Made by a program: the position numbers and the translations under genes
Part shown: positions 16,779 to 23,820 of the stretch, piece after piece
How the letters are laid out: every line of letters begins with the position of its first letter
How positions within the stretch are numbered: position 1 is the first letter of the stretch
The notes under the pieces: model-generated
What the model was told of the DNA's origin: nothing
The model's database searches: none
Seen by the model: the letters and a program-made list of their open reading frames with translations, nothing else
Source: Micrococcus cohnii
GTDB lineage: Bacteria > Actinomycetota > Actinomycetes > Actinomycetales > Micrococcaceae
Assembly: GCF_014205175.1 (NCBI RefSeq)
Contig: NZ_JACHNA010000001.1
Coordinates: 1,488,001-1,552,000, forward strand
Length of the DNA: 64,000 nt
Reading direction: 5' to 3'

Positions 16779-16909
16779 GCAACGTCACCGCCTCGGAGTA
16801 GCTGGGCGAGACGACGGAGCTGAGCCGGTGACGGCGGCGGGGCGTGTTCAGCCTGACGACGTGCCCACTCGAGGACATGGGGCGGGAAGTGCTGGGCGAG
16901 GTCGGTCAC
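16775..16909 (-). CDS. Small hypothetical protein (44 aa)
   Basis: Translates as TDLAQHFPPHVLEWARRQAE and ends LLRGGDVA after a GTG start. Helical and amphipathic. GTGA overlaps join it to the excisionase-like gene before it and the 97-aa gene after it. It could be a small partner of the adjacent HTH protein. Confidence 0.45.
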   Translation of the reverse strand: MTDLAQHFPPHVLEWARRQAEHAPPPSPAQLRRLAQLLRGGDVA

Positions 16910-17136
16910 GCGGCATCACCGAACATCGCGGAGTCGAGTTCGGCACGGTGCAACCGTACGGTCGTGCCGAGTCGGTGCGCGGGAAGGCGGCCGGCCTTCA
17001 CATGTCGGTCCAGGGTGTTGAGGTGGACGCCGAGGTAGTCGGCCGCTTCCTGTCGGTTGAGCCAGACACGCGCCAGGGTGGTCGTGTTGCTGACGTGTTC
17101 GGGTGTCGGGACGCCCGGGTGATGGCTATGGTTCAC
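16906..17136 (-). CDS. Excisionase-family HTH protein (candidate recombination directionality factor)
   Basis: A 76-residue protein. VWLNRQEAADYLGVHLNTLD then RHVKAGRLPAHRLGTTVRLH forms the winged HTH of the excisionase (HTH_17) family. I choose GTG 17136 with AGGA eight bases upstream; a longer frame upstream has no ribosome site. First gene of the coupled leftward operon leading to the RepA-like gene. Such proteins act as excision factors or as regulators. Being 570 bp from the integrase gene makes an excision role plausible. Confidence 0.7.
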   Translation of the reverse strand: MNHSHHPGVPTPEHVSNTTTLARVWLNRQEAADYLGVHLNTLDRHVKAGRLPAHRLGTTVRLHRAELDSAMFGDAA

Positions 17137-17197
17137 CTTGTGTTCCTGTCTGTCTAGGACGAGCACGGTGCGGCCGGGTGGTACCGGTTGCCGCTTG

Positions 17198-17243
17198 GAG
17201 GTCCCCCTGTTGCTTTGGTAGGTGCTGGGGGGCCTCCGTTTTT
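17198..17243 (+). terminator. Plus-strand intrinsic terminator (antisense to the operon leader)
   Basis: GAGGTCCCCC (17198-17207) pairs with GGGGGGCCTC (17227-17236) with one G-T pair and is followed by CGTTTTTG. Only the plus strand has the T tract, so it would end rightward transcription, although no plus-strand gene precedes it. Confidence 0.4.
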
Positions 17244-17286
17244 GTCCCGCTTGGTGGGCGGGGGTGGTGAAACCATCATGGCCCAT

Positions 17287-17643
17287 TCGACGTTGCGAGT
17301 AACCCGAAAATCACCAATCGCGGGTCTTTCAATACGTACTAGTTACGTGATGTAACAGGAAAGTGACGTGCCGATCGGCGCGGCCAGGCGAAAGCGTGGA
17401 CGGCGTTCCCTGGAAAATAGAGTGAGAGCGTTACCCCTCGGATGGACACTCTGGCCCGAATCCGCGCCGCTAGACGACGCTTCATCCATCGGGTGACCGC
17501 TCGGGGTGCACCTCCAGCGAGGGCTCGACATCAACATGCACCCGCGGTCGGATGATGCGCTCTATGAACGCGGTGTTCGCGTAGAACTCGTAGAGCGAAT
17601 GGAACGCCTAGATAACTCCCGGCGAGTGGCCCGTGCCATAGAC
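17287..17643. promoter_or_regulatory. Control region between the RepA operon and the integrase
   Basis: No supported gene lies here. It contains the perfect inverted repeat GTTAC-GTGAT-GTAAC (17342-17356) plus single GTAAC at 17299 and GTTAC at 17430. This is the most AT-rich stretch of the element. It probably holds the operon promoter and repressor sites, but I cannot place -10 and -35 boxes with confidence. Confidence 0.45.
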
Positions 17644-17644
17644 G

Positions 17645-17674
17645 ACGCCCCCGCTGCGAAGAGGCAGGGGCGTT
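17645..17674. terminator. Terminator downstream of the integrase
   Basis: The GC-rich arms ACGCCCCCGC and GGCAGGGGCGT flank a short loop with an imperfect stem. It lies about 30 bases beyond the integrase stop. Confidence 0.5.
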
Positions 17675-17705
17675 GTCATAAATGTTGAGTTATTGGCAAC
17701 GCGAC

Positions 17706-19238
17706 TCAGGCGTCGTCGCCCCGCTCTGCCTCGGGGTTCATGGTTCCCGTAACCCGTCTCATTTTCTGTTCTGGGCTGCGGTTGGGTTCTTGAAAGTCCG
17801 GGGCGCCTCGCCAGTGGAGACGGACCGCGTCGGGGTCGAACACGCCCCGGTTGACCGTCGGCAACACCTCGACCCACAACAGCGCCCGCAGCGCCTCACG
17901 CTGCGTCACGACCGGTGCGGCAAGGAACGCGGCCGCTGGATCATCCTTCACGAGCATGGAGGCCAGGGCGCGGGACCGGGACCGGCGCTGCACCTCCGCC
18001 TGTATGCGATCCACCTGGGCGTTGAGTTCCGCCGTTCCCTCCACGAGCTGCGTCTCCGACAGGGCGCCCTGCGCGAACAGTCGAGTGAGCGCGTTTCGCC
18101 GGTTCGTGAGGTCCAGTAGCGCCGCGGTTTCGTCGACCCCCGGTTCGGCACCTGCCGGACGTGCCACCGTCCGCCATGCCTCCACGGTCGCGGGGTCGGA
18201 AAGGTGCGCCGCTGCTGCCGCGAGGACGTGTTCGTCGAGCGGTTCCATGCGCCGGGTCGTGTGCCCCTCACGGTCCGTCCCGTGCTCGAATGACACGGTG
18301 CACCGGTAGATACGGCCACGGCTCTTGCGGTGCAGACCGTGCATGACCCGTCCACAGTGGCAGTGCGCTATGCCGCTCAACAGGTACTTGAACTTCGCCT
18401 CCGACGACTGCCGGCGCTCCGGGGCGGTGAGGATGGCCTCAAGGGCTCGGAAGTCCTCGAGAGACACGATGGGTGGCCATCCGTCGGACACGGTCTCACC
18501 GTGGAACGTGAGTAGACCGGCGTTGCGTGCCCGTAAGAGCCGCTGTTTCACCTGCGTGGTGGTCAACGTCCGTCCGGTACGACCGCGGATGCCCTCAGCG
18601 GCCCACAGGCGGGCGACGTCGCCGAGCGTGTGGCCCTTGAGGATCATCTCCGTACCCTCACGGATCATCCGCCCGTTCTTCTCGTCGACGATGAACCGGC
18701 CGCCGCTGTGCTTCCCGTTCTCGAGGACGACGTGGTCGACGCGGCGCCACCCGAACGGGGCCGGCCCGCCGATGTGTTTCCCGGCGCGGGCGGCCTGGAC
18801 CTTCTGGGCGCGGATACGTTCGGCCCGGTGTTCGGACTCATGCTGTGCCCACGCGCCGCGGGTCTTGGCGACGGCGCGGCCGGTCGGGGTGGAGAGGTCT
18901 AGCTTCCCGGATGTGACCGTGTACGTGGGGACGCCCCGCGGGTCGCACACGTCGATGAACCGTTCGAGTTCCTTGGTCTGCCGTAGGAGGCGGTCGTGGT
19001 CCCAGACGATAACGGCGTCCAGGGCGCTGGCCTCAATGTCCTGGACTAGCCGGTCGTACTCGGGGCGGCGGCGTGACTTCATGGCGGACAGATCGTTGTC
19101 GACGTACTCGTCGACGACTTCCAGGTCCATACGCTGTGCGAGGTCTCGGCACGCCTCGAGCTGCCGGTCGACGCCGAGGCGTTCGCCCTGCATGTCGCGG
19201 CTGATTCGGGCGTAGATGCCGGCGCGTGGATTGGTCAT
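17706..19238 (-). CDS. int: Large serine recombinase (site-specific integrase)
   Basis: A 510-residue integrase. The catalytic domain has GIYARISRD with nucleophile Ser13, and VIVWDHDRLLRQTKELE. The recombinase domain follows (HIGGPAPFGWRR, about 155-166). A zinc ribbon holds AHCHCGRVMHG and a later RC, and a C-terminal helical coiled coil spans about 370-430. This is the full domain order of phage-type large serine integrases. The start codon is 43 bp from the attR core, the usual arrangement. It would join attP to attB in the pilin gene and, with a directionality factor, reverse the reaction. Confidence 0.95.
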   Translation of the reverse strand: MTNPRAGIYARISRDMQGERLGVDRQLEACRDLAQRMDLEVVDEYVDNDLSAMKSRRRPEYDRLVQDIEASALDAVIVWDHDRLLRQTKELERFIDVCDPRGVPTYTVTSGKLDLSTPTGRAVAKTRGAWAQHESEHRAERIRAQKVQAARAGKHIGGPAPFGWRRVDHVVLENGKHSGGRFIVDEKNGRMIREGTEMILKGHTLGDVARLWAAEGIRGRTGRTLTTTQVKQRLLRARNAGLLTFHGETVSDGWPPIVSLEDFRALEAILTAPERRQSSEAKFKYLLSGIAHCHCGRVMHGLHRKSRGRIYRCTVSFEHGTDREGHTTRRMEPLDEHVLAAAAAHLSDPATVEAWRTVARPAGAEPGVDETAALLDLTNRRNALTRLFAQGALSETQLVEGTAELNAQVDRIQAEVQRRSRSRALASMLVKDDPAAAFLAAPVVTQREALRALLWVEVLPTVNRGVFDPDAVRLHWRGAPDFQEPNRSPEQKMRRVTGTMNPEAERGDDA

Positions 19239-19264
19239 GGGCCGAGTCTATCGACAGGGTCACT

Positions 19265-19295
19265 TGACACACTTTCCGAATATTCTGCGGTCTGC
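19265..19295. other. attR junction of the integrated element
   Basis: Element sequence GACACACTTTCCGAA meets host pilin sequence at TATTC (19281-19285). On the minus strand the pilin codons GCA GAA TA come from the host side, after which the frame enters the element. The element arm GACACAC-TTTCCGA mirrors TCGGA-TGATGTGTC at attL. Confidence 0.7.
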
Positions 19296-19426
19296 GCCCC
19301 GCGGTCGTCGGCCAGGGCCGTGGCGACTCGTGCGGCGCGTTTCGGGCTGCGGTCGCCCGATGAGATCGCCGCGGCGTCCGGCGAGATCTGCTGCTCGTCG
19401 GCGGTGATGGTGTCGTTCGTGGTCAT
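19282..19426 (-). pseudogene. DUF4244/Flp-type pilin, 5' part, interrupted by the element
   Basis: It starts at ATG 19426 with GGAGGGG nine bases upstream and encodes MTTNDTITADEQQI then KRAARVATALADDRGAQTAE, the hydrophilic leader and processing region of a pilin. The frame continues 16 codons into the element (SESVSSDPVDRLGP) and stops at 19235. The missing hydrophobic helix is at 7321-7443. The product lacks the pilin core, so it cannot form a fibre. The upstream ribosome site is intact, so excision would restore expression. Confidence 0.85.
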
Positions 19427-19637
19427 GGTGGTGTACCCCTCCAGGTCAGCGGCGGGAGTCGGCTCCCGCACGGTGTCGGTTGTGTCGGTCCGGTCCATCG
19501 TCCAGACGGACCGGGTCGTCGGCGGCGCCCCGTCTGACGGAGCGGCGGAACCGGCCGGCCCCGCTGACCAGCACTCTTCCGCGCCACGCCCCTGCGGCGG
19601 GCCGTCGTTTCCGCGCACGTGGACGTGTGAGCGCTGC

Positions 19638-19665
19638 CGGCCGCTTGTGGAGCAGTGAGCGGCCG
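19638..19665. terminator. Stem-loop between tadBC and the pilin gene
   Basis: CGGCCGCT (19638-19645) pairs with AGCGGCCG (19658-19665). It lies in the 295-bp spacer ahead of the pilin. It could attenuate readthrough or mark the start of a separate, stronger pilin transcript. The rest of the spacer shows nothing I can name. Confidence 0.35.
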
Positions 19666-19721
19666 ACCCTGCCCCGCGCCCTCCTCGCCGTCGACTCGCC
19701 GCAGGCGGCCGGAGGCGGTGC

Positions 19722-20846
19722 TCAGGCCGGACCCCGCAGCATGGCCAGCAGCATCGGCAGCACCCCGAGGCACACGAACGCCGGAAGGTGGCACAGCCCC
19801 AGCGGCACGACGAGGCGCACCGCCAACTGCTCGGCCGCGAGCTGGGCGGCACGGGCACGCTCCTGGCGCAGGGCCTGGGCCGCCTGGACCAGGCTCTGTG
19901 CGCCGGCGGCACCGGTCGCGTGCAGGGGTCTTAGCCGTCGGCCGAGTTCACGCAGCTGCGCAACGTCCTCCTGCCTGGCCGAGTCGTCGAGCCGGGACCA
20001 TGCCGATGCCCACGGGGCGCCCCACAGCAGGGCGCGGGTCACCGGACGCAGCAGGTGACCGGAGGGCATGACGGAGGCGACGTCGTCGAGGGCGGCGACC
20101 AGCGACCGGCCGGCCCCGAGCTGCGCGGCGGTCACGTCCAGCCAGGCCGCGGCGTCCACGGCGTGTTCCGGACCCCGTGCCTGACGCAGTAGCCGCGAGA
20201 CCCACACGTGGCCCGCGACGGTGAAGAACGCCCCGGCGGCCAGCACCAGCCAGCCGAGGACGTCCCCCAGCAGCACGGCCGGGCCCGCACCCAGCATCCA
20301 GGCCAACCCGAGACCGCCCAATGGCAGCCAGCGCAGCAGCGTGACCGTCGAGCGCGGGCCGGCGGCATGGGCGGCCCGGGCGCGCTCGGCGTCCAGCTCG
20401 GCCTCGCGTGCGGCCGCGAAGCGCTCGGCGACGACGGCCGGAGCCGTCCCCGTCCGATGGGACAGCTCCAGCAGCCCCGTGAAGGTCTGCCATGAGTCGA
20501 CGCCGTCGGGTCCTGCGACCGCTGACGGGGCGCCGCCGAGACGGTGGACGGCCGCCAGGCGTGAGAGCACATGGCCCAGGCAGCATCCCGGTTCAGCTCT
20601 CGCGCAGCACTCCTCGGCCTCCGCCGCGGCCGTCCATGCCTGTTCGGTGGTGAGCCCGGTGCGCAGGTGGCCTGCCCAGCGCCGCAGGGCGAGCGCGGCG
20701 TCCGCCTCGGCTCGGGACCGGTCACGACGCCGTCGACGCCACCAGCGCAGCAGCCGTGCCGTCGGCGCCGGTGCGTCGGCCCGGCGGGCGGACGCAGACG
20801 GCATGCCGGAGGCGGGCGGCGGGCCCGCTGCGAGCCGCTCAGTCAT
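19722..20846 (-). CDS. Fused TadB-TadC type pilus platform protein
   Basis: A 374-residue inner-membrane protein of the type II secretion F family. Two related halves are visible. The first (about 45-165) has WAGHLRTGLTTEQAWTAAAE and FTGLLELSHRTGTAPAVVAE. The second (about 235-374) has WLDVTAAQLGAGRSLVAALD and ends in two hydrophobic helices. A hydrophobic pair (about 180-225) lies between. Most actinobacteria encode tadB and tadC separately; here one frame appears to carry both. It overlaps the tadA stop by eight bases. Confidence 0.78.
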   Translation of the reverse strand: MTERLAAGPPPASGMPSASARRADAPAPTARLLRWWRRRRRDRSRAEADAALALRRWAGHLRTGLTTEQAWTAAAEAEECCARAEPGCCLGHVLSRLAAVHRLGGAPSAVAGPDGVDSWQTFTGLLELSHRTGTAPAVVAERFAAAREAELDAERARAAHAAGPRSTVTLLRWLPLGGLGLAWMLGAGPAVLLGDVLGWLVLAAGAFFTVAGHVWVSRLLRQARGPEHAVDAAAWLDVTAAQLGAGRSLVAALDDVASVMPSGHLLRPVTRALLWGAPWASAWSRLDDSARQEDVAQLRELGRRLRPLHATGAAGAQSLVQAAQALRQERARAAQLAAEQLAVRLVVPLGLCHLPAFVCLGVLPMLLAMLRGPA

Positions 20847-22083
20847 CGTGGTCCCCCAATCGGGCCGTCAGCAGCGGCCAGCCGGGCCCGCGCACCGCCC
20901 GTCCCGACCCGTCGTCCGTCAGCGCCGGTGCCAGTGTCAGGGGCGCGTCCGGGGCGTCCGCCGGGACGGGCACGCACAGCTGCGTGGGCGCGCGCGTGCC
21001 GGTGCGCCGACGCACGTGCACGACGGCGTCGACGCCGGCGCGGGCCTGCGCGTCGATCGCCGCGCGGGACCAGCCGGCGAGAGCCCCCATCGCGTGCAGT
21101 CGTGCCGGGACGTCGTGGGCGGAGTTGGCGTGCAGGGTGCCCCAGGCTCCTTGATGCCCCGTGTTCAGGGCGGTCAGCATCTCGGCCACCTCGGCCCCGC
21201 GGCACTCGCCCACCACGAGCCGGTCCGGGCGCATCCGCAGTGCGTGACGGATGAGCTCGGCCAGGCCGATCTCGCCGGCCCCCTCGACGTTGGCCGCACG
21301 GGCCTGCAGGGGCACGACGTGCGGATGGGCGGGCGTCGCCTCGAGGGTGTCCTCGACCGTCACGATCCGTTCGTCCGGCGGCACCTCGGCCAGGGCCGCG
21401 GCGAGCAGCGTCGTTTTGCCCGAACCCGTCGCCCCGGAAACGAGCACGCTCGCCCGGCGGCGGATCAGCAGCCGCATCGCGTCGAGCCAGGTCGCCCCGT
21501 CCGGCCAGCCGGCGGCGAGTTCGCCGAGCGCGGGCCGGTCCGCGGCGGGCACGCGCAGGCTCAGCACCGGTCCTCCGCCTGAGATGGGCGGCAGCACCGC
21601 GTGCACGCGGACGCCCGCAACGCGGGCATCGGCGGCCGGCACCGCGGCGTCGAGGCGGCGCCCGGCCTGGGCCAGCAGGCGGGTGGCCAGGGCGCTGGCC
21701 CGTTCGGGCGGCAGCCGCAGACCCGTGGATCGCAGGCCTCCAATCCCGTCGGTCCAGACCTGCCCCGCGGCGTCGACGAGCACATCGGTGATGCCCTCGG
21801 CCCTCACCCACGGCGCGAGCGGACCGAATCCGGTGAGCTCGTCCTCGAGGTAACGCACGGTCGCCGGCGTCGCCGCCACCTGTTCCGCGTCGAGGGCGCG
21901 TCCGAGTGCACCGGTGGCGTCGACGTCCTCGAGACCGCGCTCGGCCAGCCGGCGACGTGTCGCATCCAGCCACGGCGGCTCGGGGGCCAGCGGCTCCGGG
22001 TCGTCGGGAGCGAAGGGTCCGGTGCCGGGGGCGCCGACGGTGCGGAGGTCGGACGGCTCGGGCGCACTGATCGCACTGTCCAT
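20839..22083 (-). CDS. tadA: Flp pilus assembly ATPase TadA/CpaF
   Basis: A 414-residue secretion ATPase that powers pilin polymerisation at the inner membrane. Walker A is VSGATGSGKTTLLAAAL (about 217-233), the Asp box is RIVTVEDTLEA, and Walker B is RPDRLVVGECRGAEVAEML. A His box follows in NTGHQGAWGTLHANS. GGAGGAC precedes ATG. It is the first gene of the leftward tad operon after the Nudix terminator; the Ssd-like gene that often precedes tadA is not present here. Confidence 0.92.
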   Translation of the reverse strand: MDSAISAPEPSDLRTVGAPGTGPFAPDDPEPLAPEPPWLDATRRRLAERGLEDVDATGALGRALDAEQVAATPATVRYLEDELTGFGPLAPWVRAEGITDVLVDAAGQVWTDGIGGLRSTGLRLPPERASALATRLLAQAGRRLDAAVPAADARVAGVRVHAVLPPISGGGPVLSLRVPAADRPALGELAAGWPDGATWLDAMRLLIRRRASVLVSGATGSGKTTLLAAALAEVPPDERIVTVEDTLEATPAHPHVVPLQARAANVEGAGEIGLAELIRHALRMRPDRLVVGECRGAEVAEMLTALNTGHQGAWGTLHANSAHDVPARLHAMGALAGWSRAAIDAQARAGVDAVVHVRRRTGTRAPTQLCVPVPADAPDAPLTLAPALTDDGSGRAVRGPGWPLLTARLGDHDD

Positions 22084-22181
22084 GTCCTCCAGTCCACAGC
22101 TGCCCCAGGGACGCGGGCCGTCACGGTCGCCCCGGTGCGGACAGCTGCAGGATTCCGGTCGGCTGTGCAGGAGTCAGCTGG

Positions 22182-22209
22182 CCTCGAGGCGCCGCGCTCC
22201 GCCTCGAGG
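22182..22209. terminator. Terminator downstream of the Nudix gene
   Basis: A perfect 10-bp stem CCTCGAGGCG (22182-22191) and CGCCTCGAGG (22200-22209) with an eight-base loop. Confidence 0.7.
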
Positions 22210-22215
22210 AGGGTG

Positions 22216-23019
22216 TCAGCGCACTGTCTGCCGGGTCGCCGCGTCGACGACCCGGCTCGCATCCCACGGCTCGTCCCAGCCCAGCAGTTCGAGCACGCGG
22301 GAGAGCAGCGCCGCCGTCACACCCCACACGAACCGGTCCTGCACCGCGAAGCCGGGCGTGAGCCCGCGCCGTCCGCCCGGGCGGGCCACCATAAACCGGC
22401 CGTCGGGGTCGGTCAGATCCGCCACCGGGACCCGGAACACGGCGCTCGCCTCATTGTGGTCCACGACGTCGACACGACTGGACCGACGCCACCAGCCGAC
22501 GACCGGGTGCACGACATAGCCGGAGACGGCGACGCAGACCGGCGGCAGGACGCCGAGCACCTCCACCGCAGCGGGGTCCAGGCCGGTCTCCTCACGCGCC
22601 TCGCGCAGCGCCGTCGCGACGACCGAGCCGTCACCCGGATCGCAGCGTCCGCCCGGGAACGCGACCTGCCCGGCATGACGGCGCAGCGTCTGCGCCCGCT
22701 GGGTCAGCAGCACATCCAGCAGGGCGTCGACGTCGCGGGTCCGGCGCCGGGCCGGCACGTCGTCGAGAGGCCCGAAGAGCAGGAGCACGGCGGACGGCGT
22801 CGGTGCCGGCACGCGAGGCCAGTCGAAGCCCCACGTCACCGCCGATTCCGCGGGAATGTCGGTCAACGAGGCGGGCCGCCGCTCGTGCGGCACGGCCGCG
22901 TCATCGGCCGGTGTGCCCCAGCGCGCGATCAGCTCCACCAGCTCCGCCCGCGCTCGGGCGAGTTCCGGCCCGGCCGAACTCGGTGCGGCGGCGGGCTGGC
23001 TGTCGAAGGGAGCGTCCAT
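22216..23019 (-). CDS. Nudix hydrolase, CoA pyrophosphatase type
   Basis: A 267-residue protein. The Nudix box runs from FPGGRCDPGDGS to ALREAREETGL (about 128-150). The upstream TQRAQTLRRHAGQVAFPGG matches the NUPD/CoA motif of NudL-type enzymes, which split coenzyme A into 4'-phosphopantetheine and 3',5'-ADP. I use ATG 23019; a GTG at 23070 would add 17 residues but has no better ribosome site. It follows lysE in the same direction. Confidence 0.85.
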   Translation of the reverse strand: MDAPFDSQPAAAPSSAGPELARARAELVELIARWGTPADDAAVPHERRPASLTDIPAESAVTWGFDWPRVPAPTPSAVLLLFGPLDDVPARRRTRDVDALLDVLLTQRAQTLRRHAGQVAFPGGRCDPGDGSVVATALREAREETGLDPAAVEVLGVLPPVCVAVSGYVVHPVVGWWRRSSRVDVVDHNEASAVFRVPVADLTDPDGRFMVARPGGRRGLTPGFAVQDRFVWGVTAALLSRVLELLGWDEPWDASRVVDAATRQTVR

Positions 23020-23071
23020 GCCCGCCACGGTAGCCCTGCGTGGGACGGCAGGGCCGTCTTCGGCCGCCACC

Positions 23072-23677
23072 TCAGCCGAGCAGGAGCGAGACGGCCAGCG
23101 CCGCCATGACCACGGCGATCGCCAGGTCCACCACCTGCCAGGCGCGGGGACGGGCCAGGACGCCGGCCAGCAGCCGGGCCCCGAATCCCAAGGCGGTGAA
23201 CCACACGACCGAGGCGAACACGGCGCCCACCGCGAACACCCAGCGCCCCTCGGGGCCGTGCTGGTTGGCCACCGAGCCGAGCAGCACGACGGTGTCGAGG
23301 TAAACGTGCGGGTTCAACCACGTCAGGGCGAGTGTCGTGCCAACGACGGACCCGGCCGTCCGCGGCGCCTGGACCGCCTCGAGCGCTCCCGGGCGCAGGG
23401 CCGCGCGCGCCGAGGTCGCCGCGAACCACAGCAGGTACGCCGCCCCGGCCCAGCGCAGCGCCTCCAGCAGCCACGGCACCGCCTGCACGAGCGCGCCGAC
23501 GCCCGCCGTCCCGGCCAGGATCAGCACCGCGTCCGAGAGCAGGCAGACGAGCACGACGGGTCCGACGTGCTCACGGCGCACCCCCTGGCGCAGCACGAAC
23601 GCGTTCTGCGCTCCGATCGCGACGATGAGGGCGAGGCCGGTGAGCAGTCCGGTGAGGGCGAGGGCGGGCGTCTGCAT
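23072..23677 (-). CDS. lysE: LysE/ArgO family amino acid exporter
   Basis: A 201-residue, six-helix membrane protein. The family opening LTGLALIVAIGAQNAFVLRQ (about 12-31) and the central ALTWLNPHVYLDTVVLLGS are hallmarks of lysine/arginine exporters. ATG 23677 is preceded at 8 bases by TAGCGT, a leaderless pattern. It is divergent from an ArgP/LysG-type regulator, the classic lysE/lysG arrangement, so export is probably induced by excess basic amino acids. Confidence 0.92.
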   Translation of the reverse strand: MQTPALALTGLLTGLALIVAIGAQNAFVLRQGVRREHVGPVVLVCLLSDAVLILAGTAGVGALVQAVPWLLEALRWAGAAYLLWFAATSARAALRPGALEAVQAPRTAGSVVGTTLALTWLNPHVYLDTVVLLGSVANQHGPEGRWVFAVGAVFASVVWFTALGFGARLLAGVLARPRAWQVVDLAIAVVMAALAVSLLLG

Positions 23678-23820
23678 GGGTCGTGACGCTAGAGAACGCC
23701 CCAATCATGAGACAAACGCCGTGATCTTCATCTAGATAAGCTCAGCTTCATCACCTCGCGATGGCGCGTCGGGCGCGGCATCGCGGCACAGAACCGTCGA
23801 GCGCATGAACGGAGCCACCC
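23678..23820. promoter_or_regulatory. lysE-argP intergenic control region
   Basis: This 143-bp divergent spacer contains an AT-rich patch (ATCTAGATAAG, near 23730). On the minus strand it has two GATGAAG copies 20 bp apart (near 23725 and 23748). These are candidate regulator half-sites. The lysE -10 lies at 23691-23686. Confidence 0.45.

Larger units (their letters stand above)
7440..19281. mobile_element. Integrative element inserted in the tad pilin gene (serine integrase, efflux cargo)
   Basis: The boundaries are defined by the split pilin gene: joining base 7440 outward and 19282 outward restores GAQTAEYGILTL in frame. The element holds a large serine integrase 43 bp from attR, an excisionase-like HTH, a RepA-like ATPase with direct repeats, a second serine recombinase, a DHA2 efflux pump with a TetR regulator, and many small genes. 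No phage structural, lysis, relaxase or type IV secretion genes are visible. It could be a phage satellite, a plasmid-like integrative element, or a remnant that moves only with a helper. Confidence 0.88.

Noticed and set aside
16699-17157. 152-codon plus-strand frame opposite the excisionase-like operon
   Set aside because: The minus strand has four GTGA-coupled genes, one with a clear HTH. The plus frame has no motif and no ribosome site.
17343-17688. Short frames of about 60 codons on either strand in the control region
   Set aside because: They have no ribosome sites or motifs and overlap regulatory-looking inverted repeats.
7440-19281. Calling the element a complete prophage
   Set aside because: No portal, capsid, tail, lysin or holin gene can be seen. 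The zinc-motif protein alone does not justify a terminase call.
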